A stretch of DNA of 49,295 nt, taken from positions 1-49,295 of the forward strand of contig NZ_JQKH01000011.1 in assembly GCF_000745955.1 (NCBI RefSeq). Direction: 5' to 3'. This DNA is from Alysiella crassa DSM 2578 (GTDB lineage Bacteria > Pseudomonadota > Gammaproteobacteria > Burkholderiales > Neisseriaceae). The notes below the pieces were generated by a model. The model was given only the letters and a program-made list of their open reading frames with translations. It ran no database searches and was not told the origin of the DNA. Position 1 is the first letter of the stretch, and each line of letters starts with the position of its first letter. Both the position numbers and the translations under genes were made by a program. Of this stretch, positions 9,288 through 16,389 are shown piece after piece.

Positions 9288-10802
9288 TTAGTAACCTTTT
9301 GTAAGACGACTGTTTCTTTTCACTTTGCGGCTGGACACTTTGACCGTGCCAATATTCAATTCACGACTGGCGTAATGCGCCAATAACAGCGCAATGCCTG
9401 TGTCGCCGTGTCGGGTTTTGCCGTCTGTGCCTTTGCTGCGCGTGTCGGGAATGCGTGGCACGCCGCGCACCAATTCAAAAGCGCGTAAATCCGCCAAAAT
9501 GTTTTCATCGCGTGGCAAACCGTCCAGCGTGCCGTCTTCCAGCGCGGCTTTAAATGGCGCGGTGTGGGCGCGATACCAGTTTTCCGACAGCATAACCGCT
9601 TGAATGCGGTCGTGTCCGAATTGGTCTTGCATGGCTTCCGCTAAACTTTGACCGTTGCCGCGAGCGTCAAATGCCGCACCCAGCAAATTCGGCAAATGCG
9701 CCAAAATAAAGGCGTTAATCTGTTCTTGCTGTTTGAACGGCATATTGCCCAATTCCAAGATAAAGGGCGTTTTCAAATTTAAATTGCTTTCACGGATAAG
9801 CGGCACAATCGCGGTGCGGTCGCCACTTCGGGCAAAGTCCACACCCACAAAGCTATGGCGCGATGTGTCCAATTCGTCCAAATACGGTTTCAGGCTGTCT
9901 GAAAGCCATTCAGCGACTTCGGCAGCGCGTTGGTGTTCGGGCAGCAGGGCAAATTCATCGGTTTGGTCGTAACGCAAAACAGGCGTAAACGGCGACATTC
10001 GGCTTTCAATCAAAGCGCGGTTCAGCCATTTGCCTCCGCCATTTTTCGGTATGCAGTCCAGCTCTTCGCTTGCGTCTTCACCGTAGCTGGCTCGGATTTG
10101 CCCCACCCAAGTGGGTTCATTTTCGGGAGCAAACGGGATATTCAAACGCAAACAAATCCGTTCATACAGACCATCAGCAAGTGCATCGTCAAAGCTAATG
10201 CGATGTACGGAATACGGTTTTTTGCCAGCGCGACTGTCGTTAATCAATTCGTTAAATGGATTATCCACACCATTGTGTGTTGAGATGATGTGGACTTGTC
10301 CGCCCCACATCAGTAAAGCCATTGCTGCTTTGAGCAATTCGGCTAAATCATCGTGGAACGCGGCTTCGTCCAAAATCACGCGACCTTGTTTACCGCGTAA
10401 GTTATTGGGGCGAGAAGATAATGCAGTTATCCGAAAACCGCTTGCAAAACGAATGACATAAGCCAAAATCGCCTGTTTTTCATCGCCTTCCACAAACACT
10501 TCTTCGGTTTCCTGAATTTCGCCAGCCGCCAATCCATAAAATTTTGCCCAGTTGCCACAATCGTTGATGAACTCCAATGCCATGTCTTTGTTGTAGCCAA
10601 TGTACCAAACATTCATGCCATTGGTTTGGGCGGCTAAAAGTGCGCTGTCCGCCGCTTCCGACCAAGTCAGACCAATGCGACGTGATTTTTCACACACTTT
10701 CACTTGGGATTTGTCCGCCAACCAGCGTTGTTGATACGCCAGCAAAACCATAGGGGTTCGGCTCATGCCTGTTTCAGGCTGCCTAAAATCATCTGAACTC
10801 AT
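9288..10802 (-). CDS. Terminase large subunit (Mu gp28 type)
   Basis: A 504-residue packaging motor. The ATPase part has CEKSRRIGLTWSEAA near residue 37 as the Walker A region and GRVILDEAAFHDD as Walker B. The nuclease part starts at FVGVDFARSGDRT. It cuts and pumps phage DNA into heads; Mu-type phages package host DNA next to each end. The start overlaps the small terminase stop (ATGA). The first residues MSSDDFRQPE come from a DUS, so a later ATG (MSRTPMVLL, 10763) is an alternative. Confidence 0.92.
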   Translation of the reverse strand: MSSDDFRQPETGMSRTPMVLLAYQQRWLADKSQVKVCEKSRRIGLTWSEAADSALLAAQTNGMNVWYIGYNKDMALEFINDCGNWAKFYGLAAGEIQETEEVFVEGDEKQAILAYVIRFASGFRITALSSRPNNLRGKQGRVILDEAAFHDDLAELLKAAMALLMWGGQVHIISTHNGVDNPFNELINDSRAGKKPYSVHRISFDDALADGLYERICLRLNIPFAPENEPTWVGQIRASYGEDASEELDCIPKNGGGKWLNRALIESRMSPFTPVLRYDQTDEFALLPEHQRAAEVAEWLSDSLKPYLDELDTSRHSFVGVDFARSGDRTAIVPLIRESNLNLKTPFILELGNMPFKQQEQINAFILAHLPNLLGAAFDARGNGQSLAEAMQDQFGHDRIQAVMLSENWYRAHTAPFKAALEDGTLDGLPRDENILADLRAFELVRGVPRIPDTRSKGTDGKTRHGDTGIALLLAHYASRELNIGTVKVSSRKVKRNSRLTKGY

Positions 10803-11353
10803 GTGGCAATTCCCAAAATTTGACGGCGAATTTCATCTGCTGTTTCATCGGACAACCCGCCTTTTTTCACGGTTTTGGCGACTTCATCGGCAGCAGCTTG
10901 GGCGCGTGATTTGACTTTGTTTTGGTATTCTTTCAGGCGTGTGGACGCATTCACAAAACTGCCAATGCGTTTCGCCCCTTCGCTGATTAAATCAAATTTC
11001 GCCAATGGGTTGAGTTTGGTTTTGTCATCTTCATCTAATTCGCTGATGTCCACCAAGACTTCAAACAATTCAGATTGCAACATGGCAACAATGGCTGCGC
11101 TGCGGTGGTCGTGTTCATCGTTTGCGCCATCTGCAATCAATTTCGCTGCTTCTGTGCTGGTTTTGATTTTGGCAAAACGCCGTTCCATTTTCTGCCCGTA
11201 GCGGTGTGCCGCCGAGCGGCTGATTTGGTAGCCTTGTGAATTGAGCCAATCCGCTAATTCCGTATAATTGGCAAAACCATTGGCAATCAAACGGCGTTCA
11301 AATTCACGGCGCACGTTTTCAGGCAGTGTTTCCATACTGCTACGAGGTGCCAT
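10799..11353 (-). CDS. Terminase small subunit (Mu gp27 type, DUF3486)
   Basis: A 184-residue DUF3486-type protein: MAPRSSMETLPENVRREFE, then a helix-turn-helix-like stretch (YTELADWLNSQGYQISRSA) and a long helical C-terminal half. Family role: DNA recognition for packaging. I start at 11353, right after the stop of the upstream gene. The frame to 11416 would overlap that gene without a better ribosome site. Confidence 0.85.
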   Translation of the reverse strand: MAPRSSMETLPENVRREFERRLIANGFANYTELADWLNSQGYQISRSAAHRYGQKMERRFAKIKTSTEAAKLIADGANDEHDHRSAAIVAMLQSELFEVLVDISELDEDDKTKLNPLAKFDLISEGAKRIGSFVNASTRLKEYQNKVKSRAQAAADEVAKTVKKGGLSDETADEIRRQILGIAT

Positions 11354-11354
11354 A

Positions 11355-11672
11355 TTACCCCCACACTTTTTCAGGGCGAGCGATACCTGCACGGCATTCC
11401 ACCGTGTATTCGGCAATGTCCACGCCCAAACTGGTTAAATCGGCAAACCACAAGCCATGCGGTGTTTTGTTCAAATCCACCAATTTGCGGTCGGCAAGAT
11501 AATCAAGCTGTTGGCGCAATTCCAATGCTGTGGTTTGCGGATAAATCGCATTCATGATTTCCAGCAAAAAGGTTTCGCAGGTGGTGTGTGGACGCGCTTT
11601 GTGCAGGGTGTTGATGATGTTCCAACGCATACCTTCGCGGCGTTGTTTGGCAATCAATTCTTCGCTAATCAT
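11355..11672 (-). CDS. Mu gp26-like protein
   Basis: A 105-residue protein in the position of Mu gp26, between gp25-like and small terminase genes. The sequence (MISEELIAKQRREGMRWNII, a helical middle, KTPHGLWFADLTSLGVD) looks like a small winged-helix protein. The role in Mu is not established. It overlaps its upstream neighbour by 4 bases. Confidence 0.7.
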   Translation of the reverse strand: MISEELIAKQRREGMRWNIINTLHKARPHTTCETFLLEIMNAIYPQTTALELRQQLDYLADRKLVDLNKTPHGLWFADLTSLGVDIAEYTVECRAGIARPEKVWG

Positions 11673-11989
11673 TTCTTTTGACTTTCCATTTTGTATAAAT
11701 CGGTCAGCGTTTTTTGAATGCTGTCCATTTTGGCTTCCAGCACAACTTGGTTGCGAATGTAGTCATCACGCAAAACATAATTCAAGGGCAAGGTGGCATG
11801 AAGTTCGGATAATTGCGATTCAAAACCTTCTACTTTCTGTTGCAACCGTTCTTGTTGTTTTTGCCGTTCGTCTTGTTGCGCCTGAAATTGCGCTAATAGC
11901 ATTTTGCCAAAGCCCCAACACACGCCCAAAAACGACAACAAAAAACCAACGAGTTGCCAAAATTCAATCTTGATAAACGTGTCATTCAT
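11669..11989 (-). CDS. DUF2730/Mu gp25-like membrane protein
   Basis: A 106-residue protein with one N-terminal membrane helix (WQLVGFLLSFLGVCWGFGKMLL) and a long Gln/Glu-rich coiled coil (residues ~35-100). This is the pattern of the DUF2730 proteins next to Mu-like terminases. The start at 11989 follows AAGGAA and overlaps the Rz1-like stop by 8 bases. Function unknown; a link to lysis or packaging is only positional. Confidence 0.75.
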   Translation of the reverse strand: MNDTFIKIEFWQLVGFLLSFLGVCWGFGKMLLAQFQAQQDERQKQQERLQQKVEGFESQLSELHATLPLNYVLRDDYIRNQVVLEAKMDSIQKTLTDLYKMESQKK

Positions 11990-12266
11990 GCTTCGGATTT
12001 CCTTGTTGATACCACGCCTGCCAACCCGCAACCTGATTGGCGAGCTTTTGACAATACGCACCGTAACGCACGGCGTGATTTAAAAGTTGTTCGGGCGAGC
12101 CGTTTTCGGGCGGTGCGGGTCGGTTGTGTTGCAGCAATAATTCTGCTGCAACAGGTTTTTCAGGCTGCCTAATCGGTGTAACCGAGTGATTTTCGGTAGT
12201 GGCGCAAGCCGTCATTGCCCAAACCATTGAAAGTAATGCCGCCTGAATTGTCTTTTTGAATAACAT
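11982..12266 (-). CDS. Outer-membrane spanin lipoprotein (Rz1-like)
   Basis: A 94-residue lipoprotein: hydrophobic signal MLFKKTIQAALLSMVWAMTAC, with the lipobox Cys at residue 21. The mature part has Pro-rich stretches (RPAPPENGSPEQ). The gene starts inside the Rz-like gene in another frame, an overlap typical of Rz/Rz1 pairs. With the inner-membrane spanin it would fuse the two membranes at lysis. Confidence 0.82.
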   Translation of the reverse strand: MLFKKTIQAALLSMVWAMTACATTENHSVTPIRQPEKPVAAELLLQHNRPAPPENGSPEQLLNHAVRYGAYCQKLANQVAGWQAWYQQGNPKHE

Positions 12267-12564
12267 TTGGGATTTCCTTTTGCTGTTGCGCCGCTTGTGC
12301 ATCCAATTTCTGTTGCATTTGCGCGATTTGAATGCTTTGCTGTTGCGCGAATTGCTGCCATTTTTGCTGTTCGGATAAGGCAGCCTGAAACTGTTGTTTG
12401 GCTTGCTGCTCGTGTTGCAATAACTGGGCGATGTGCGCGGCTTTCAGGCTGCTGATTTTGTTTTGATAAACCGAACGTGCCATACCATAGCCCAATGTCC
12501 AAGCGGCGGCGATAAGCAATAAGGCTATGGCAGCCTGAAAACGGTATTTAATCAGCCACATCAT
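12169..12564 (-). CDS. Inner-membrane spanin (Rz-like)
   Basis: A 131-residue protein with an N-terminal membrane anchor (FQAAIALLLIAAAWTLGYGMA) followed by a Gln/Ala-rich coiled coil (residues ~35-100). This matches i-spanins. The Rz1-like gene starts inside it in another frame. It overlaps the upstream holin candidate by 17 bases. Confidence 0.82.
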   Translation of the reverse strand: MMWLIKYRFQAAIALLLIAAAWTLGYGMARSVYQNKISSLKAAHIAQLLQHEQQAKQQFQAALSEQQKWQQFAQQQSIQIAQMQQKLDAQAAQQQKEIPNVIQKDNSGGITFNGLGNDGLRHYRKSLGYTD

Positions 12565-12895
12565 CTTTCCCTTTCTGCTGCGCGATTTGTGCCATTTGTG
12601 GAATCACCGCCATACCGCGTTTAATCAGCGCATAACCGCCGACCATTGCACCGTATGCCCACCAAAGCCATTCGGGGGCATTGGGCGTAGTGGCGAATTT
12701 GTATGTCATGGTTGCGCCAGCGATGTTTGCCCAAAGTTTTGTGTGTGAAATTTGCCCTGTGGCTGGATTGGACACCAAACCTGACAGCCAATGGATAAAC
12801 CCTTTTTTGGGTGTTTGTTGTGGCACAGTTTCTTGGGTGTTTTGCGTTTGACTTACTTTGGGCAATATGCCCTTGGGTGTGGGTAAATCGGTCAT
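12548..12895 (-). CDS. Holin candidate
   Basis: A 115-residue protein with a polar N-terminal third and two likely membrane segments (KLWANIAGATMTYKF and EWLWWAYGAMVGGYALIKRG). It sits between endolysin and spanin genes, where a holin is expected. I do not recognise the family firmly, so the role rests on topology and position. Confidence 0.6.
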   Translation of the reverse strand: MTDLPTPKGILPKVSQTQNTQETVPQQTPKKGFIHWLSGLVSNPATGQISHTKLWANIAGATMTYKFATTPNAPEWLWWAYGAMVGGYALIKRGMAVIPQMAQIAQQKGKDDVAD

Positions 12896-13083
12896 GTTTT
12901 TGCCTTTTTGCGCTTTTTTGCCATGCGCCGATTGGCTGCTACACCGCTATGCCGATGTTTGCGAATAACGGCGTGAGCCAATGGCACGGATTGTGTGAAT
13001 TTAGGCGTTGGAATGCTGACTGGTTTGCTGGCAACGGCTGCTGATAAAGCCAATGCCAATAATTGAACAGAATGGCGTTTCAT
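12892..13083 (-). CDS. Small basic exported or membrane protein, unknown
   Basis: A 63-residue protein with a hydrophobic N-terminus (MKRHSVQLLALALSAAVASK) and a strongly basic tail (RRMAKKRKKAKT). It overlaps the holin candidate by 4 bases and follows the endolysin by 12. It could assist lysis, but no family is recognised. Confidence 0.6.
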   Translation of the reverse strand: MKRHSVQLLALALSAAVASKPVSIPTPKFTQSVPLAHAVIRKHRHSGVAANRRMAKKRKKAKT

Positions 13084-13095
13084 TTACAGTTCCCC

Positions 13096-13761
13096 TTAAA
13101 CCGCGTTTAAAGCGGTTTCAAAAATCCGTGCATAACGGGCAATTTGGTCGGCTTTATCTACACCGTTCACGATACGGCGAGCATTTACATAATCATCACG
13201 ATGGTCGTTGATATAGTCAGATAAGCGTTTACCTGTGAACCAGCCGTTTTCCATACCCAAGACGATGATTTTGGCAGAGATGTCGGTTTGTAAAGCTAAA
13301 TCAGGGTCAGTAATCAAATCCACGCCCAACTGTTTACCTGCGTACAAGTAATTGTCAAACCATGTCAATTGCACATAACCGCGACCATAAAACAGATGTG
13401 GACATTCTGTTTGAATGTAAACATCAGCAGCCGTACTGCCATTTTTCGGGCAATATTGCACCCCTACACTATTTGTCTGCCATGTACCATATTTGCGCCC
13501 AGCACCACGACCATATTCGCGTACAGGCTGCATGGTGCGAGCGGTTTCGTGATACGCTGTTGCTAAAACATAGGCGTGTTTTTGTACGCTTAAACCATGT
13601 TCTACCCCAGCTAAAATCAACGCATTAATCCCGTCCACCTGTTCCTGTTTCAGGCTGCCTGAAAATAATTTATCGCGGATATGGTTAAAAAAGGCGGTAT
13701 TGGCAAGTGTGCTAGCAATACTTTGTTGTGCGAGTTGGGTTTCATTTTGAGTTTCAGACAT
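13096..13761 (-). CDS. Phage endolysin, GH19 chitinase-like
   Basis: A 221-residue glycoside-hydrolase-19-like muramidase. The catalytic region TAYHETARTMQPVREYGRG (E72 and E82 as likely acids) and YGRGYVQLTWFDNY are characteristic. It cuts peptidoglycan at lysis. No signal peptide is seen, so release through a holin is expected. A DUS is translated in frame as FSGSLK at about residues 33-38. It is the first gene of the leftward late unit, with ribosome site AAGGAA. Confidence 0.88.
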   Translation of the reverse strand: MSETQNETQLAQQSIASTLANTAFFNHIRDKLFSGSLKQEQVDGINALILAGVEHGLSVQKHAYVLATAYHETARTMQPVREYGRGAGRKYGTWQTNSVGVQYCPKNGSTAADVYIQTECPHLFYGRGYVQLTWFDNYLYAGKQLGVDLITDPDLALQTDISAKIIVLGMENGWFTGKRLSDYINDHRDDYVNARRIVNGVDKADQIARYARIFETALNAV

Positions 13762-13823
13762 GGTATGTTTCCTTGATGTTGGTTAGTCAAAAAAATCAAC
13801 AATATGTATTTCAGAAAACACCC

Positions 13824-13870
13824 AGTTTAGAGAAATAGACTGCAAACTGCTTTTAAAGTGCATTAAAAAA
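13824..13870 (-). promoter_or_regulatory. Late promoter block A (leftward lysis-packaging unit)
   Basis: On the minus strand the block reads TTTTTTAATG, then CACTTTAAAAGC, and 27 bases from TTAAAA to a -10-like TAAACT at 13829-13824. The same block with identical spacing precedes three other late units (23272, 28986, 35122). The predicted start near 13817 gives a 56-base leader before the endolysin. It lacks the DUS found in the spacers of the other three. I infer control by the phage Mor protein. Confidence 0.65.
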
Positions 13871-13896
13871 TCCCTGCGGAAAATCCACAGGGATTG
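13866..13896 (-). terminator. Terminator after the Excalibur gene
   Basis: On the minus strand ATCCCTGTGG pairs with CCGCAGGGAT across ATTTT (one mismatch), followed by six T. It ends the repressor-Excalibur transcript. Its T run is also the first part of late promoter block A. Confidence 0.82.
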
Positions 13897-13914
13897 ATTG
13901 GTATAAAAGGGAAT

Positions 13915-14172
13915 TTATTTGCGTTTTGCACGTTTCACGGCTTTGCTTTTTTTGAATTTTCCTGATTTGGCGAATGATTTTGAACCACCGTGCCCTGTTT
14001 CGCAAGCAATGCCATCGCGGTCGCGGTCTAATTTTTTGTAGCCTGATTTTTTTGCGTTGAAATATTGTTGCGCTTGGGCTTGGCTGCTGAATGATTTGCA
14101 GGAAACTGCCATTGCCGATGTGGAAAATGTGAGCAATGTGGCTAAACCCATAATTGAAAATAATTTTTTCAT
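13915..14172 (-). CDS. Secreted Excalibur calcium-binding protein
   Basis: An 85-residue protein with a clear signal peptide ending near AMA (residue 22). The Excalibur motif follows: SQAQAQQYFNA..., then DRDRDGIACE (Asp/Glu loop with Cys) paired with an earlier Cys. The tail is very basic. The gene starts 31 bases after the repressor stop on the same strand and is followed by a strong terminator. It is probably co-expressed with the repressor in the lysogen, as lysogenic cargo. Function unknown. Confidence 0.82.
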   Translation of the reverse strand: MKKLFSIMGLATLLTFSTSAMAVSCKSFSSQAQAQQYFNAKKSGYKKLDRDRDGIACETGHGGSKSFAKSGKFKKSKAVKRAKRK

Positions 14173-14203
14173 TTTAAAATCCTGAAATTAGAGTAGGTGA
14201 AAA

Positions 14204-14890
14204 TCAATGGATGTCTTTTGAAACATAAATCACTTGTCCGATGACTTGTGCGTTGGAATTGGTTTTAAAATCCAATGGCATTTTTTCATAAGCTGGGTTG
14301 TCTGAAATTAACAACAAAACGCCATCTAGCTGAATTTGCACACGTTTCACCCAAAATGTATCTCCATTACGCAACACATAGATTGAACCGTCTCTAGGGG
14401 TGGTTTTACTGGTGTCAATCAACATGGTGCAACCATTTGGTATGGTTTCGCCCATGCTGTCGCCAGTTGGCGAAGCGGCAATCAAATCATCTGAATTAAG
14501 TCCTTTTGTTTTCAGCCAATCTTTTCTAAATGCCAAATATTTTTTAGGTGTGCCACCCAATGCACTATTCACGCCTAATCCTGCGGAAATTTCCATTTGA
14601 TAGTATGGAATTAAGACAAAATCAGAATTTTGTTCAACCTTTTCATTGTTGATATTTTCTTGAACTTCGCCTGTTAGGATGTACAAAATATTGAACCCCA
14701 TTTGCAATAATTTAGCCATTTGAATGCTATTTGGGGACGTTCCGTCTTCTTTTTCCCAATTAATTACGGTGGTTTTACCCACTCCAACACTTTCTGCAAC
14801 TTGTGCCTGTGTTAAGTTAAGCCTTTGTCTTTCAAGTCTAATTCTTTCGCCTTGCGTATTGATTAAAAAATTTTGCACTTCAATGTTCAT
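14204..14890 (-). CDS. Phage repressor, HTH plus S24 self-cleaving domain
   Basis: A 228-residue CI-like repressor. Residues ~14-60 form an XRE helix-turn-helix (LNLTQAQVAESVGVGKTTVI). The C-terminal half is a LexA/CI-type peptidase with likely cleavage at Ala103-Gly104 (EISAGLG), Ser145 (PTGDSM) and Lys182 (FWVKRV). Cleavage would make the prophage inducible by DNA damage, unlike the non-cleaved Mu c repressor. It is divergent from the early genes across an operator region. Confidence 0.92.
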   Translation of the reverse strand: MNIEVQNFLINTQGERIRLERQRLNLTQAQVAESVGVGKTTVINWEKEDGTSPNSIQMAKLLQMGFNILYILTGEVQENINNEKVEQNSDFVLIPYYQMEISAGLGVNSALGGTPKKYLAFRKDWLKTKGLNSDDLIAASPTGDSMGETIPNGCTMLIDTSKTTPRDGSIYVLRNGDTFWVKRVQIQLDGVLLLISDNPAYEKMPLDFKTNSNAQVIGQVIYVSKDIH

Positions 14891-15012
14891 AAAATTGCAC
14901 CAACGGTGTTTACAGGTTCAAAAAATTGGATTAAAATAGGTTCAATATTTAAACAAGAATGTTTAAAGATTTAAACATTCAATTCTATCACGAAAAAACT
15001 TGGAGACAAAAT
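14891..15012. promoter_or_regulatory. Early operator/promoter region
   Basis: The gap between repressor and Ner-like gene must hold both early promoters. It has a 24-bp near-complete palindrome at 14957-14980: GAATGTTTAAA and TTTAAACATTC around GA. A further TTTAAACA half-site lies at 14948-14955. GGTTCAA occurs twice (14915 and 14939). Binding by the repressor or Ner is inferred. I could not fix -35/-10 hexamers. Confidence 0.7.
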
Positions 15013-15204
15013 ATGCAAGCAGAGCAAGTGAAACAAGGCTTCAAAAATCGTGGAGAGACCATTAAGTCATGGTGCGAAAAAAGGCATTACGACCCGACTT
15101 ATGTTTCACGCATTTTGAACGGTAGTGTGAAAGCCAATCGCGGTAAAGCACATCAAATTGCTGTTGAATTGGGTCTGAAGGAGCAACCCGATGGCAGCCA
15201 GTAA
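15013..15204 (+). CDS. Ner/Cro-like DNA-binding protein
   Basis: A 63-residue helix-turn-helix protein (GFKNRGETIKSWCEKRHYD, then PTYVSRILNG). It is the first rightward early gene, the place of Mu ner, which shuts off early and repressor promoters. I start at 15013, six bases after GGAGAC. The frame from 14959 would begin inside the operator palindrome. Confidence 0.8.
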   Translation: MQAEQVKQGFKNRGETIKSWCEKRHYDPTYVSRILNGSVKANRGKAHQIAVELGLKEQPDGSQ

Positions 15205-15481
15205 AAAAGGCAGTCGTGTGTTAAAGGTTTTCAAAGCGTTGGAAGCCCACCCAATTATCGGTTTGAGCAACAAAGAAATTGCCGATGGCTTGGGTTTGAC
15301 ACCGACACAAGTGAGCCGTGATTTAGACGATTTGATTGCCGAAGGCTTGGTTGTGAAACTGGAAAACGGCAATTTTGCTTACAGCGTAAAAACCTTGCAG
15401 ATTGCAGAGCGGTTTCGCAAGCAGCAAGAGCGGTTGCAAAGCAAAATTCAGGAAATCGGCAGACGGATTGAAGTTGAATAA
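15191..15481 (+). CDS. Winged-helix DNA-binding protein
   Basis: A 96-residue protein with an IclR-like winged helix: LEAHPIIGLSNKEIADGLGLTPTQVSRDLDDLIAEGLVV, then a wing (KLENGNFAYSV) and a coiled tail. It overlaps the Ner-like gene by 14 bases. Likely an early phage regulator; the target is unknown. Confidence 0.75.
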   Translation: MAASKKGSRVLKVFKALEAHPIIGLSNKEIADGLGLTPTQVSRDLDDLIAEGLVVKLENGNFAYSVKTLQIAERFRKQQERLQSKIQEIGRRIEVE

Positions 15482-15490
15482 ACAATTTTA

Positions 15491-15514
15491 AAAAGTTCCG
15501 ACATCGGAACTTTT
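15491..15514. promoter_or_regulatory. 24-bp palindrome before the DUF3102 gene
   Basis: AAAAGTTCCGA and TCGGAACTTTT are perfect 11-base arms around CA. It ends two bases before the ribosome site GGAGAT of the gene at 15527. It could be an operator for an early regulator, or an RNA hairpin affecting readthrough or translation. No long T run follows, so a simple terminator is less likely. Confidence 0.5.
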
Positions 15515-15526
15515 GGAGATAACAAA

Positions 15527-16384
15527 ATGAGTAATCAAGTTGAAGTTATTGATGCGGACGGTGTAAGCAAACACGCTGCTATGCACAGTATTATGGTTAT
15601 GGAACAGTGGGGTAATGGCGAAACCTACAATGAAGCGACTTGGGTTGAGCGTGGTCGCCAAGCAGTTCATAAAACACTTGAAGGAATGTTTGAATTAGGT
15701 CGTGCCTTGATTATTTTAAAAGAACACACCGAACATGGGCGATTTGAAAGCATTGTAAAAGAACAGTTTGGCTTGGGTAAAGCGGAAACATCTCGCCTGA
15801 TGTCAGCAACCAAACGCTTTGCCACCCCACAAATGCAAAAAGCCCTGCCAAAGTTAATGGATTTGGGCAAATCCAAACTGCTTGAATTACTTGTGGAAGA
15901 AGACGTTACGCTAACAGGCTTGGCAGAAGGCGAAGAAGTAAACGGCATGACGTTGGACGATGTAGACCGCATGACGGTGCGTGAACTGCGTGTCGCCCTG
16001 CGCGAAAACCGCGAACAGCTTGCCGCCAAAGACAAGGTTTTGGGCGACAAAAACGCCAAAATTGATGAGTTGGCGGAAAAGTTGGAAAAGTCCAAGAAAA
16101 AAAGCACAGTTAAAGAGCCTGAACCTGCTGATGTTGCTAATGAATTGCACATGATGGTGGGCAGTAAAGAAGTGGCAATCCGCAGTCAAGTGGTGCAACT
16201 GGGCGAATTGTTTGGGCAAATGGCAGCGCATGAAACGGCACACGGTTTGTCGCACCGAGCCAAAATGGTGGGCGTGATTAACCAAATTGTGATGGATTTG
16301 AACCATTTGCGCGATGTGTACAACTTGCCAAACGACATTCCCGAAGACGAAACGCCCGAATGGTTGCAGCCTGAAAGCGAGTAA
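15527..16384 (+). CDS. DUF3102-like phage protein
   Basis: A 285-residue protein resembling DUF3102: GRQAVHKTLEGMFELGRALI, then FGLGKAETSRLMSATKRFA, a helix-turn-helix-like stretch. A charged coiled coil follows (residues ~140-200). Such proteins occur upstream of transposases in Mu-like phages. The role is unknown; DNA binding is likely. Confidence 0.7.
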   Translation: MSNQVEVIDADGVSKHAAMHSIMVMEQWGNGETYNEATWVERGRQAVHKTLEGMFELGRALIILKEHTEHGRFESIVKEQFGLGKAETSRLMSATKRFATPQMQKALPKLMDLGKSKLLELLVEEDVTLTGLAEGEEVNGMTLDDVDRMTVRELRVALRENREQLAAKDKVLGDKNAKIDELAEKLEKSKKKSTVKEPEPADVANELHMMVGSKEVAIRSQVVQLGELFGQMAAHETAHGLSHRAKMVGVINQIVMDLNHLRDVYNLPNDIPEDETPEWLQPESE

Positions 16385-16389
16385 ACACC

